Origin: Collinsella sp.
GTDB lineage: Bacteria > Actinomycetota > Coriobacteriia > Coriobacteriales > Coriobacteriaceae
Direction of reading: 5' to 3'
Assembly: GCA_018381235.1 (NCBI GenBank)
Contig: JAGZSF010000017.1
Coordinates: 1 to 37,381 of the forward strand
DNA length: 37,381 bases
The notes under the pieces: generated by a model
What the model was told of the DNA's origin: nothing
The model's database searches: none
Seen by the model: the letters and a program-made list of their open reading frames with translations, nothing else
Translations under genes and position numbers: made by a program
In this document: in pieces, positions 7,190 to 15,620 of the stretch
Layout of the letters: each line of letters starts with the position of its first letter
Position numbering within the stretch: the first letter of the stretch is position 1

Positions 7190-9904
7190 CTACTCGGTGC
7201 GGGCAACTTGGTCGATGCGGTAACCCTCGATCTGGTCGCCGGGCTTGATGTCCTGGAAGTTCTCCAGGCCAATGCCGCCCTCGGAACCGCTCTTGAGGCT
7301 CTTGGCCTCGTCCTTGTAGTGGCGCATCGAGGCAATCTTGCCGTTGAAGACCACAATGCCGTCACGCACCAGGCGCACGGAATCGGTCGCGGCGATCTCG
7401 CCCTCCTCGACGCGGACACCGGCGGCGATGCCGACTTTGGGCACCTTGAAGGTGTCCAGGACGGTCGCGGTACCCGTGGAGACCTCGACCTCGGTGGGCT
7501 TGAGCATGCCGATGCGGGCAGCGTCGAGCTCCTCGAGGCACTTGTAGATAACGTCGTAGCAACGAATCTCGACGCCCTCGCGCTCGGCGGCGGAGCGGGC
7601 CTTGCCGTCGGGACGCACGCCAAAGCCGATGATGATGGCGTTGGAGGCGTCGGCCAGGACGACGTCGGTCTCGTTGATAGCACCGACAGCGGAGTGGATC
7701 GTGTTGATGCGAACCTCGGACTGATCCATCTTGTCGAGCGAGTCCTGAAGGGCCTCGATGGAACCCTGGACGTCGGCCTTGATGATCAGGTTGAGCTCCT
7801 TGACCTCGGCGTCGGCGATGGTCTCGAAGAGGTTCTCGAGCGTGACGTGCTTCACGCGGCTCTGCTCCTCGATACGGGCCTTGAGCGAACGCTCATCGGC
7901 CAGGGCGCGAGCCTCGCGCTCGTCCTCGAACACGCGGAACTCGTCACCGGCGTTGGGCACGGACTGCAGGCCCAGGATCTCGACGGCGTCGGAGGGGCCG
8001 GCCTCGGTGACGGCGTTGCCCTTGGGATCGAGCATGGCGCGGACGCGGCCGTAGGTAAGACCGGCGACCAGCGTATCGCCCACGTGCAGGGTACCGCGGG
8101 TCACGAGCACCGTGGCAACCGAGCCGCGGCCCTTGTCGAGCTTGGCCTCGAGGACGTTACCGGAGGCAAAAGTGTCGGGGTTGGCCTTGAGCTCGAGCAC
8201 GTCGGCCTGGAGCAGCACGGTCTCGAGCAGGTCGTCGATACCGATCTTCTGCTTGGCCGAGATGTTGACGAACATGTTCTGTCCGCCCCACTCCTCGGGG
8301 ATGATGCCGTACTCGGTGAGCTCCTGGCGCACGCGGTCGGGGTTGGCGCCCGGCTTATCGATCTTGTTGACGGCAACGACGATGGGTACGCCGGCGGCCT
8401 TGGCGTGGTTGATCGACTCGATGGTCTGAGGCATGACGCCGTCGTCGGCAGCCACGATCAGGATGACGATGTCGGTCACCTTGGCGCCGCGGGCACGCAT
8501 AGCCGTAAAGGTAGCGTGGCCCGGGGTATCGATGAAGGTGATCTTGCGATCGTTGATCATGACCTGCGAAGCGCCGATGGCCTGGGTAATGCCGCCCGCC
8601 TCGCCGGCAGCGACGCCGGTGTGACGGATGGCGTCGAGCAGGCTCGTCTTGCCGTGGTCGACGTGACCCATGACGGTGACGACCGGGGCGCGGGGCTTAA
8701 GGTCGGCGGGATCGTCGTAGAACGAGAAGGTGTTCTCCTCCTCGGGGGTGATGATCTTGATCTGACGGCCAAGGTCGTCGGCAACGAGCTCGACGAGGTC
8801 GTCGGACATGGACTGCGTCATGGTGAGCGGCGTGCCTAGCAGGAACAGGCGCTTGATGATGTCGTTGGCCGGAACGTCGAGCGCCTCGGCGAGCTCCTGG
8901 ACGGTAACGCCCTGGGAGACCTTGATGGCGTCGAGTTCCTCGGGGTTCACGCCCTGGGCCAGCGCCTCCTCAATCTTGCGCTCCTCCTGAGCCTTAGCAG
9001 CCTCGCGCTCGCGCTTCTCCTTGCGCTTCTTGCGGCGACCGGTGGACTCGCGAGAGGCCTCCTCGACGGCGGCGCGGGCCTCCTCGAGCACCTTCTCGCG
9101 GCTGTACTCCTCGGCCTCACGCGCCATGCGGCTGTAGTGGTCCTCATCGTTGCCGTGACCGCCCTTGCGCTTCTTGCCCTTGCCCTGCTTGTCGGGGTTG
9201 GGGAAGTCCATGCCGGCAGCGACGTTGTTGCTGGCGTTGGTGCGATGGCTGTGCGGACGGCTCTCGGAGGCGTTGCGATCGGAGTTGTTGTCGGAGGCGT
9301 TGCGATCGTTACGACGGCCACCGCGACGGTCGTTGTTGCCGCCACGACGGTTGCCGCGCTCGGAGGCGCGCTCGGCCTTGGCCTTCGCCTCGGCGTCCTT
9401 CTTCTCCTTGAGCACGGTCTCCTGTGCGGCGATCTGGTCGAGCAGCGAGCGGAAGCGCGAACCGGAGTCGGAAGCGGGGACGGCGCGGCGCTGGGCCTCG
9501 CGGGCAGCCTCCTCCTTCTCGCGGGCAAGGCGCTCCTGCTCGGCCTTCTTCTTGGCCTCGGCCTCGGCACGGGCGGCCTCCTCGGCAGCCTGGGCGGCGG
9601 CGAACTGGCGGCGCTCCTCCTCGCGTGCCTTCTCGGCGGCGATGCGCTCGCGCTCGGCCTCGGCAGCGCGAGCTGCCTCCTCGGCGGCGGCTGCCTCCTC
9701 CTCGGCCTGCTTGGCAGCCTCGACTTCCTTGGCGCGGGCCTCGATCACCGAGGCGAGCTGCTTGCGGACCATGGCGACGTAGGCGTCCTCCAGCGCGGAG
9801 GAAGCGGACTTAGCGGGAATCTTCATTTCGGCGAGATGACCCATCAGTTCCTTGGAGGTCATGCCGAACTCTTTGGCCAGGGTGGACACACGGACTTTTG
9901 CCAT
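7190..9904 (-). CDS. infB: translation initiation factor IF-2
   Basis: IF-2 is the GTPase that places initiator tRNA on the 30S subunit and drives subunit joining. An IF2_N domain (MAKVRVSTLAKEFGMTSKEL) starts the protein. A long, highly charged Ala/Glu/Arg-rich coiled segment (about residues 60-300) contains an Asn/Arg-rich stretch, and a second IF2_N-like domain follows. The G domain has GHVDHGKTSLLDA near residue 410, DTPGHATF and NKID, then domains II-IV to the C-terminus. The full length is 904 aa. The gene sits 91 nt after nusA. That gap holds two small hairpins (around 9926-9940 and 9963-9984) and lacks the ylxR gene usually found there. Confidence 0.97.
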   Translation of the reverse strand: MAKVRVSTLAKEFGMTSKELMGHLAEMKIPAKSASSALEDAYVAMVRKQLASVIEARAKEVEAAKQAEEEAAAAEEAARAAEAERERIAAEKAREEERRQFAAAQAAEEAARAEAEAKKKAEQERLAREKEEAAREAQRRAVPASDSGSRFRSLLDQIAAQETVLKEKKDAEAKAKAERASERGNRRGGNNDRRGGRRNDRNASDNNSDRNASESRPHSHRTNASNNVAAGMDFPNPDKQGKGKKRKGGHGNDEDHYSRMAREAEEYSREKVLEEARAAVEEASRESTGRRKKRKEKREREAAKAQEERKIEEALAQGVNPEELDAIKVSQGVTVQELAEALDVPANDIIKRLFLLGTPLTMTQSMSDDLVELVADDLGRQIKIITPEEENTFSFYDDPADLKPRAPVVTVMGHVDHGKTSLLDAIRHTGVAAGEAGGITQAIGASQVMINDRKITFIDTPGHATFTAMRARGAKVTDIVILIVAADDGVMPQTIESINHAKAAGVPIVVAVNKIDKPGANPDRVRQELTEYGIIPEEWGGQNMFVNISAKQKIGIDDLLETVLLQADVLELKANPDTFASGNVLEAKLDKGRGSVATVLVTRGTLHVGDTLVAGLTYGRVRAMLDPKGNAVTEAGPSDAVEILGLQSVPNAGDEFRVFEDEREARALADERSLKARIEEQSRVKHVTLENLFETIADAEVKELNLIIKADVQGSIEALQDSLDKMDQSEVRINTIHSAVGAINETDVVLADASNAIIIGFGVRPDGKARSAAEREGVEIRCYDVIYKCLEELDAARIGMLKPTEVEVSTGTATVLDTFKVPKVGIAAGVRVEEGEIAATDSVRLVRDGIVVFNGKIASMRHYKDEAKSLKSGSEGGIGLENFQDIKPGDQIEGYRIDQVARTE

Positions 9905-9995
9905 ATGACTTCACCTACCCTTTCTGGCACCTTGGGTGCCTAGAGACTGAACGAGCGTGGGAGATGCGCCGGGACCCGCCCGGCGCGACCGCGCG

Positions 9996-11243
9996 CTAGA
10001 TCAGGTCCTCCGCATCATCGAAGGCGTCGGTGTCGTGGACACCGCAGAAACGGGAGCCGGGGCGGGCCTGGTTGCGGCACTGGACGCCGTCCTCGGACAC
10101 GTACTCGCAGCGACGGACGTCGTCGTCCTCCTCGTCACCGATCAGGTCGGCGGCGGGCTCCTCGTGAACGGGGACGTTCTTGAGGATGTCGGCGGCAAGG
10201 GTCTCGGACTTGATGTCGATGTGCCAGCCGGTCAGGCGAGCGGCGAGGCGGGCGTTCTGGCCCTCCTTGCCGATGGCGAGCGAAAGCTGGTCGTCGGGCA
10301 CGATGACGCCGGCATAGGCCTTCTCCTCGTCGATGAGGACGCGGGTGACCTTGGCGGGCGACAGGGCGTTGGCGACGTAGACGGCCGGATCGGCATCCCA
10401 CAGGATGACGTCGACGCGCTCGCCGCGAAGCTCGCCTACGACAGCGCGGACACGGCTGCCCTTGGGGCCGACACAGGCGCCCACGGGATCCAGGCGGTCG
10501 TCGAGCGAGTGGACGGCGACCTTGGAGCGCTGGCCGGGCTCGCGGGCGATCGACTTGATCTGGACGGTGCCCTCATAGATCTCGGGCACCTCCTGCTCAA
10601 ACAGACGACGCATGAGCTCGGGGTGGGTACGGGAGATGACAATCGGCGGACGGCTGTGCTCGCCGCGAACCGGCTGCAGGTTGGAGTTGGGATCGCGGAC
10701 GTCGATGATCACGGCTTTGATGTGCTGGTTGTGCAGGTAGCGCTCGCCCATCGGACGCTCGTTACGCTCGTTCTCGTAACGGCGCTGGTCAAAATGCGGC
10801 AGCTCGGCCTCGACGCCATCGCGGATCTTGACGATGGTGAAGTCGGGCGTGGACTGCAGCACGGTACCGCTGATGAGGTCACCGATACGGCCGGAGAACT
10901 CCTCGTAGATCTGCTCACGAGCGGAGTTGCGCACGATGGCGTTGATCTCGGCCTTGGCGTGCTGGGCGGCGATGCGGCTCGTGTTCTTGGGGGTGACGTC
11001 GATCTCCTCGAACTCGGTGAAGTTGCCCTCCTCGTCCATGGAATCGTCGATCGGCTCCAGGCGGTAGACGTAAATCTTGCCGGTGGTGCGGTCGATGGTC
11101 ACCTTGGCGCCCCACTCAAGATGCAGGATCTCGGCATAGCTCTTGGCGAGCGACTGCTCCAGGCGGTCGATCAGGTAGAGCTGGTCGATGTGCCTCTCCT
11201 GGCAAAGCTCCATCAGGGCGGACATCATGTCGGATGCTGCCAT
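9996..11243 (-). CDS. nusA: transcription termination/antitermination factor NusA with C-terminal Cys/His tail
   Basis: NusA binds RNA polymerase and modulates pausing, termination and antitermination. The order is an N-terminal RNAP-binding domain, an S1 domain (ISGTVLQSTPDFTIVKI), and two KH domains (GACVGPKGSRVRAVVGEL; LAIGKEGQNARLAARLTG). The start at 11243 (MAASDMMSAL, 415 aa) follows GGAAGGAA and lies 1 nt from the rimP stop. A longer in-frame reading would run into rimP and lacks a ribosome-binding site. The last ~30 residues hold C-x8-C-x9-C-x2-H within GVQCRNQARPGSRFCGVH, a small putative zinc motif that is not part of standard NusA. Whether it binds metal or RNA is unknown. Confidence 0.97.
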   Translation of the reverse strand: MAASDMMSALMELCQERHIDQLYLIDRLEQSLAKSYAEILHLEWGAKVTIDRTTGKIYVYRLEPIDDSMDEEGNFTEFEEIDVTPKNTSRIAAQHAKAEINAIVRNSAREQIYEEFSGRIGDLISGTVLQSTPDFTIVKIRDGVEAELPHFDQRRYENERNERPMGERYLHNQHIKAVIIDVRDPNSNLQPVRGEHSRPPIVISRTHPELMRRLFEQEVPEIYEGTVQIKSIAREPGQRSKVAVHSLDDRLDPVGACVGPKGSRVRAVVGELRGERVDVILWDADPAVYVANALSPAKVTRVLIDEEKAYAGVIVPDDQLSLAIGKEGQNARLAARLTGWHIDIKSETLAADILKNVPVHEEPAADLIGDEEDDDVRRCEYVSEDGVQCRNQARPGSRFCGVHDTDAFDDAEDLI

Positions 11244-11244
11244 G

Positions 11245-11739
11245 TTAGTTTCCTTCCTTCGCGGGCTTGAAGTCATAGGTGGGCTTCAACTTGCACTTTT
11301 TAACATCAGAGAAATCGAGGGTGACGGACTCGCCGTCCTCGAGCTCGAGGGTCACGTTCGTCTCGGTCGCGGCGACAATCTTGCCAGAGTACTTGCGACG
11401 GCCCTCGGTGGCGGTGGAGGTGAGCTCGCAGTCCTCGCCCACAAAGCGGGCAAAATCGCGTGGGCGGCGCAGCGGGCGCGCCATACCCGGGCTCGACACC
11501 TCGAGCGTATAGCTCGAAGAAATGGGGTCGAGCTCCTCGATCACGTCGCCGACCCACTTGGTATTGGCCGTGACGTCGTTGAGCGACAGGCTCTGACCCT
11601 CGGCACCCTCGATACGCACACGCACGCAGGGGGCCTTGGTGGCGCCCACGAGCTCAACGTCGACAATATCGACATCGTGCTGGGGAGCGACGGCCTCGAG
11701 CGCGTCGATGATCGCCTGCTCGGTCTTGGTCTTGACCAT
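11245..11739 (-). CDS. rimP: ribosome maturation factor RimP
   Basis: RimP assists 30S assembly. The 164-aa protein shows the RimP pattern: an N-terminal domain ending in the conserved segment YTLEVSSPGMARPLRRPRDF, then an SH3-like C-terminal domain (GRRKYSGKIVAATETNVTLE, DFSDVKKCKLKP). I chose the ATG at 11739 because GGAGGT lies 6 nt upstream. Reading further upstream in frame would cross the terminator hairpin and the promoter. It is the first gene of the nusA-infB operon, as in most bacteria. Confidence 0.95.
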   Translation of the reverse strand: MVKTKTEQAIIDALEAVAPQHDVDIVDVELVGATKAPCVRVRIEGAEGQSLSLNDVTANTKWVGDVIEELDPISSSYTLEVSSPGMARPLRRPRDFARFVGEDCELTSTATEGRRKYSGKIVAATETNVTLELEDGESVTLDFSDVKKCKLKPTYDFKPAKEGN

Positions 11740-11761
11740 TGCGGCACCTCCATCCATACAA

Positions 11762-11793
11762 AAAAGAAGCGGGGCCGAAACCCCACTTCTTTC
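11762..11793 (-). terminator. intrinsic terminator in rimP leader (probable attenuator)
   Basis: On the minus strand AAAGAAGTGGGG pairs with CCCCGCTTCTTT around the loop TTTCGG, giving 12 bp with one G-U, and the stem runs into a short U-tract. It lies after the promoter at 11818-11846 and directly before the rimP ribosome-binding site. It cannot serve an upstream gene, because the next gene upstream (12109) points the other way. The natural reading is premature termination in the leader of the rimP-nusA-infB operon. NusA stimulates hairpin terminators, so this could be negative feedback; that regulator is inference. Confidence 0.75.
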
Positions 11794-11817
11794 AATTACA
11801 ACTTCATTTGCAAGCAA

Positions 11818-11846
11818 ACTATACCAATACCTGCGAAAACGTGCAA
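11818..11846 (-). promoter_or_regulatory. promoter of the rimP-nusA-infB operon
   Basis: On the minus strand TTGCAC (11841-11846) and TATAGT (11818-11823) are spaced by exactly 17 bp, a good sigma-70 match. The predicted start near 11811 gives a leader of about 70 nt made up almost entirely of the terminator hairpin and the rimP ribosome-binding site. Confidence 0.75.
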
Positions 11847-12108
11847 GCGTCAAAGAAATTCGCAGGTCAGCGCGCCCACAGCTTCTCCACAAGAATAGGA
11901 CAATTAGGCGAGGACTCCTGTGCGGTGCTCCCCAAAAGCCCCAAAACGGGCCATGCGTCCCAGCGCGCCGACCGAATCGGGCCCTATGGGCATTCCATCC
12001 CTGGGCACACATCGGCCAGACTAGAGCTAAGAGGCATTCTGTAGCGAGAAAGCCTGCCGCACGCATCGACCGCACAACCTTCCAGATCCTCTACGGCAAG
12101 GAGGCACC

Positions 12109-12681
12109 ATGAAACGCCTAGGCACCCTCTGCGCGACCGCGCTCGTCGTCGCTGCCTGCTCGTTCGCTCTGGCGGGCTGCAACAACATCGATGGTAAAAC
12201 CGGACAATGCGAGCCGGACCTCGGCAGCACCAAAGCCATCGAGAAAACGACGCCTTCGGAGCGTTTCGACAAAATAGACGAAGATATAGTCGATCCCCAG
12301 GGTTTAGGTCCCGACCCTCAAGAACAGTTCCCCATCGACCTTGAGGCAGACGAGAACGTCCATGTTGCCTGCGTGGGCAAGGACACGGATGGCTACGGTG
12401 ACGCCGTGTTGGTCTTTGCGGTGACAAACAACACCGATGTCGACATGATGTTTGGCGATGTCGATGCTTATGCCTACGTCAACGGTGTCGTCCGCGACGT
12501 GCGCATGCGCCAACCCGTCGCCGCAGGCGAAGAAACGACCGCGATGCTCACCTTTGTAGGCACCTTCGACGATCCGGACTTTGACGTGAACAACGACCTC
12601 AACGACATCTACCTCAACATCTGGATGTTTGAGGAGCAAAGCGGCAACGTCTACTTTAGGGACCTGGTGCACATTCCGTAG
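12109..12681 (+). CDS. hypothetical lipoprotein
   Basis: This is a 190-aa secreted lipoprotein of unknown function. A typical signal peptide (MKRLGTLCATALVVAACSFA) ends in the lipobox LAGC, with the lipidated cysteine at residue 24. The mature part is acidic. Its second half (AVLVFAVTNNTDVDMMF, VAAGEETTAMLTFVG) looks like an immunoglobulin-like beta sandwich of the kind seen in FxLYD/DUF4352-type proteins, but I cannot assign a family. AAGGAGG lies 4 nt before the ATG. It stands alone, divergent from rimP and convergent with leuS. The 5' gap (11847-12108) shows no clear plus-strand promoter. Confidence 0.85.
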   Translation: MKRLGTLCATALVVAACSFALAGCNNIDGKTGQCEPDLGSTKAIEKTTPSERFDKIDEDIVDPQGLGPDPQEQFPIDLEADENVHVACVGKDTDGYGDAVLVFAVTNNTDVDMMFGDVDAYAYVNGVVRDVRMRQPVAAGEETTAMLTFVGTFDDPDFDVNNDLNDIYLNIWMFEEQSGNVYFRDLVHIP

Positions 12682-12722
12682 AGGATGACGCTCGGCACAA
12701 GCCAAGCATGGCATATAACGCA

Positions 12723-12756
12723 AACGAGGGACGACCCAATCGGATCGCCCCTCGTC
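12723..12756. terminator. bidirectional terminator between lipoprotein gene and leuS
   Basis: ACGAGGG (724-730) pairs with CCCTCGT (749-755) and the helix continues inward with mismatches. CTTTAA follows on the plus strand and TTTGCG on the minus strand. It lies between two convergent genes, the usual place for a shared terminator. Confidence 0.65.
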
Positions 12757-12784
12757 TTTAACACGTCAACTATGCGCGTGGCGT

Positions 12785-15361
12785 TTACTTGACCACCAGG
12801 TTGACCAGCTTGCCGGGCACGCAGATGGCCTTGACGACCGTCTTGCCCTCGGTCCACTTGGTGACAGCAGCCTCGGCGGCAGCCTGCATTTCCTCGTTGG
12901 AGGCATCGCGGGCCACGTCAATGCGGCCGCGGACCTTGCCGAGCACCTGGACGACGATTTGCACCGTGTCCTCGATGGACTCGGCCAGGTCGAACTCGGG
13001 CCAGGCGGCGGTGTAGGCGTTGCCCTCGCAGCCGAGCGCCTCGTGCCACAGCTCGTCGGCCCAGAACGGGCAGATGGGCGCCAGGACGCTCACGATGTCC
13101 TTGGCCACGCCGTAGCACAGGGCCTTGTCGCGGTCAGCACCCTCGGTGGCGTTGAGGTAGGCGCTCGCCGCGTTGACGAGCTCCATGACGGCTGAGATCG
13201 CGGTGTTGAACTGGCCACGGTCGAAGTCCTCGGTGCACTTGGCGATGGTGCGGTGACGCTCGCGGTAGAGCTTCATCGCGGTCTCGTCGAGCACGGACTT
13301 GTCGAAGGCCACGTTGGCGTCACCCGACTGGACGAGCTGCCACACGATACGCCAGGCGCGCTTGATGAAGCGGTTGGCGCCCTCGACGGCCTTGGGATCC
13401 CAGTCGAAGTCCTTCTCGGGCGGGGCGATAAACAGGATCGCCAGACGCATGGTGTCGGCGCCGTAGGGCTCGATGACCGAGCTCGGGGGCACGACGTTGC
13501 CCTTGGACTTGGACATGGTGTCGCCGTTCTCGTCCTTGACCATGCCCTGGCACAGCAGGTTGGTGAAGGGCTCGTCAACGCTCAGCAGGCCCAAGTCGCG
13601 CAGCGCTTTAGTAAAGAAGCGGCTGTAGAGCAGGTGCAGAATGGCGTGCTCGATGCCGCCGATGTAGTTATCGACGGGCATCCAACGGTCAGCCGCCTCG
13701 CGGGAGAAGGGCAGCTCGGTGTTGTGCGGGTCGGTATAGCGCAGGTAATACCAGCTGGAGCAGGTGAAGGTGTCCATGGTATCGGTCTCGCGTTTAGCCG
13801 GGCGACCGCAGACCGGGCAGGTAGTCTCGTAGAACTCCTTGCACTCGGCGAGGGTCTCGCCGGCGCCCAGGTCCAGGTTCTCGGGCAGCGTCACCGGCAG
13901 CTGATCCTCGGGCACGGGCACAATGCCGCAGTGCTCGCAGTGGATGGCCGGGATGGGGTTGCCCCAATAGCGTTGGCGGCTGATGAGCCAGTCGCGCAGG
14001 CGGAACTCGACCTTGCGACGACCGCAGCCCATGGCCTCGAGGTCGGCCACGATGGCAGCCTCGCCCTCGGAGTGCTTACCGCCGCGCATGCCGGTGTACT
14101 TGCCGGACTGGACGAGCGTGCCCTCGGCAGCGTGGGCGCAATCCCAGTCGACGGTCTCGGCATGGAAGGTATCGATGGTCTCGCCGCTGGCCTCGACGGC
14201 AGCGCGGTCCTCATCATCCAGAATGATCGGCACGATCGGCAGGTCGTACTTGCGGGCAAACTCAAAGTCGCGCTGGTCGCCGCAGGGAACGGCCATGACG
14301 GCGCCGGTGCCGTAGTCGGCAACGACATAATCGGCAACCCACACGGGAACCTTCTCGCCGTTGACGGGGTTCACCACGTAGCGGCCCGTAAAGGCACCGT
14401 GCTTCTCGAGGGTGCCCTGGGCACGCTCGACGGCAGAGATATGCTTGGAGTCCTCGACGATCTTAGTGACGGCCTCCTCGTACTCCGTGCCCTCGACGAG
14501 CTCGTGCAGACGAGCGTACTCGGGAGCCAGGACAAAGAAGGAGACGCCAAAGAGGGTGTCGGCACGCGTGGTGAAGACGGTGATCTTGCCCTCGTCGCCC
14601 TCGATGGGCTCGCCATCCTGGTCGCACAGGGTAAAGTCGACCTCGGCGCCCTCGGAGCGGCCAATCCAGTTGGCCTGCATCTGCTTGACGCGCTCGGGCC
14701 AGCCGGGGAGCTTCTCCAGGTCGTCGAGCAGCTCCTGAGAGTACTCAGTAATCTTGTAGTACCACTGCTCAAGGTCGCGCTTCTCGGGCTCGGTGCCGCA
14801 GCGCCAGCACTTGCCCTCGGTGACCTGCTCGTTGGCCAGAACGGTCTTGCAGGTGGGGCACCAGTTGACCGGGTTCTTCTTGCGGTAGACCAGGCCCTTT
14901 TCCCACATCTTCTCAAAGATCCACTGACCCCAGCGGTAGTAGTCGGGGCTGCAGGTCTTGACCATGCGATCCAGATCGTAGGAGAAGCCCATGCGCTTCA
15001 TCGTGGCGAGCGCCTGGTCCATGTTCTTATACGTCCAGGCGGCAGCCTGCGTATTGTGTTTGATGGCGGCGTTCTCGGCAGGCAGGCCAAATGCGTCAAA
15101 GCCGATGGGGTGCAGCACGTCGTAGCCGCGCATGCGGGCCTGACGGGCCATGGCATCGCCGATGGTATAGTTGCGCGCGTGGCCCATGTGCAGGTCGCCC
15201 GACGGATACGGGAACATCTCGAGCACATACTTTTTGGGCTTGCTGTCGTCGGTGTCGACGGCAAAGAGGTTGGAGTCCTCCCAGGCCTTCATCCACTTGG
15301 ACTCAATGGCCTGCGCGTCGTAGGCAGGAATCTCGTCCTTATGATCTGTGCAATCGCACAT
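12785..15361 (-). CDS. leuS: leucyl-tRNA synthetase
   Basis: LeuRS charges tRNA-Leu and edits mischarged products. The class I HIGH signature appears as H58-M-G-H61 in PYPSGDLHMGHARNYTIGD. The KMSKS loop reads TMSKSKGNVV near residue 615. Between them lie a zinc-type cysteine set (WCPTCKTVL, CWRCGTE), the CP1 editing domain and a second Cys pair (HCEHCG, CPVCG). The anticodon-binding and C-terminal domains close the 858-aa protein, ending in VRGRIDVARDAS...VPGKLVNLVVK. Length is normal for bacterial LeuRS. AGGAG precedes the ATG by 7 nt. The gene stands alone behind a long hairpin leader. Confidence 0.97.
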   Translation of the reverse strand: MCDCTDHKDEIPAYDAQAIESKWMKAWEDSNLFAVDTDDSKPKKYVLEMFPYPSGDLHMGHARNYTIGDAMARQARMRGYDVLHPIGFDAFGLPAENAAIKHNTQAAAWTYKNMDQALATMKRMGFSYDLDRMVKTCSPDYYRWGQWIFEKMWEKGLVYRKKNPVNWCPTCKTVLANEQVTEGKCWRCGTEPEKRDLEQWYYKITEYSQELLDDLEKLPGWPERVKQMQANWIGRSEGAEVDFTLCDQDGEPIEGDEGKITVFTTRADTLFGVSFFVLAPEYARLHELVEGTEYEEAVTKIVEDSKHISAVERAQGTLEKHGAFTGRYVVNPVNGEKVPVWVADYVVADYGTGAVMAVPCGDQRDFEFARKYDLPIVPIILDDEDRAAVEASGETIDTFHAETVDWDCAHAAEGTLVQSGKYTGMRGGKHSEGEAAIVADLEAMGCGRRKVEFRLRDWLISRQRYWGNPIPAIHCEHCGIVPVPEDQLPVTLPENLDLGAGETLAECKEFYETTCPVCGRPAKRETDTMDTFTCSSWYYLRYTDPHNTELPFSREAADRWMPVDNYIGGIEHAILHLLYSRFFTKALRDLGLLSVDEPFTNLLCQGMVKDENGDTMSKSKGNVVPPSSVIEPYGADTMRLAILFIAPPEKDFDWDPKAVEGANRFIKRAWRIVWQLVQSGDANVAFDKSVLDETAMKLYRERHRTIAKCTEDFDRGQFNTAISAVMELVNAASAYLNATEGADRDKALCYGVAKDIVSVLAPICPFWADELWHEALGCEGNAYTAAWPEFDLAESIEDTVQIVVQVLGKVRGRIDVARDASNEEMQAAAEAAVTKWTEGKTVVKAICVPGKLVNLVVK

Positions 15362-15384
15362 ATCAGCTCCTTTAATCTTAGCTG

Positions 15385-15503
15385 GGATCGGTCGGCTTGG
15401 CTTTATTCGCTACTGCGGACAGTCCTGCGCAAGACGAAGAGCACATTAAGTGCTCTTCTTTGCGTGCGGAACTTGTAGCGAACAAAGCCAAGCCGACCGA
15501 CCC
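15385..15503 (-). promoter_or_regulatory. long hairpin in the leuS 5' leader
   Basis: Two 29-nt arms (15385-15413 and 15475-15503) pair almost perfectly, and inside them GAAGAGCAC/GTGCTCTTC (15436-15444 / 15450-15458) forms an inner stem. The whole 119 nt is one extended hairpin ending 23 nt before the leuS start codon. The only two differences between the arms are G-U pairs in minus-strand RNA but would be A-C mismatches on the plus strand. This suggests the leuS leader RNA is the functional form. No T-box consensus is visible. It could be a structural regulator or an inserted palindromic element. Confidence 0.6.
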
Positions 15504-15538
15504 TAAGGTTAACTTGACTGATGATAGCAAATACGACA

Positions 15539-15575
15539 AGCGAGATGCCTGCGACTTGCAGGCATCTCGCTTTAT
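15539..15575 (-). terminator. guaB terminator
   Basis: A perfect 13-bp stem, GCGAGATGCCTGC with GCAGGCATCTCGC, has a 5-nt loop and flanking A/T bases that extend the pairing. It lies about 45 nt beyond the guaB stop and before the leuS leader. The U-tract on the minus strand is short and interrupted, so termination strength is uncertain. Confidence 0.65.
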
Positions 15576-15620
15576 CTAAATAACGTGGTTGATACTCAAC
15601 CTATATTTGCAGCTCTTATC

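Noticed and set aside
7208..8839. Plus-strand ORF of 543 codons opposite infB
   Set aside because: Antisense to the G domain and C-terminal domains of IF-2; composition typical of a shadow frame.
9957..11270. Plus-strand ORF of 437 codons opposite nusA
   Set aside because: Antisense to the NusA S1 and KH domains, with no domain of its own.
13253..15478. Plus-strand ORF of 741 codons opposite leuS
   Set aside because: Antisense to a clear LeuRS. It is very long only because GC-rich codon use avoids stops in that frame.
15362..15538. T-box riboswitch before leuS
   Set aside because: No T-box consensus or specifier-loop arrangement is visible; only a long inverted repeat.
15397..15579. 60-codon plus-strand ORF across the leuS leader and guaB terminator
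   Set aside because: It simply reads through both palindromes, has no ribosome-binding site and no conserved features.
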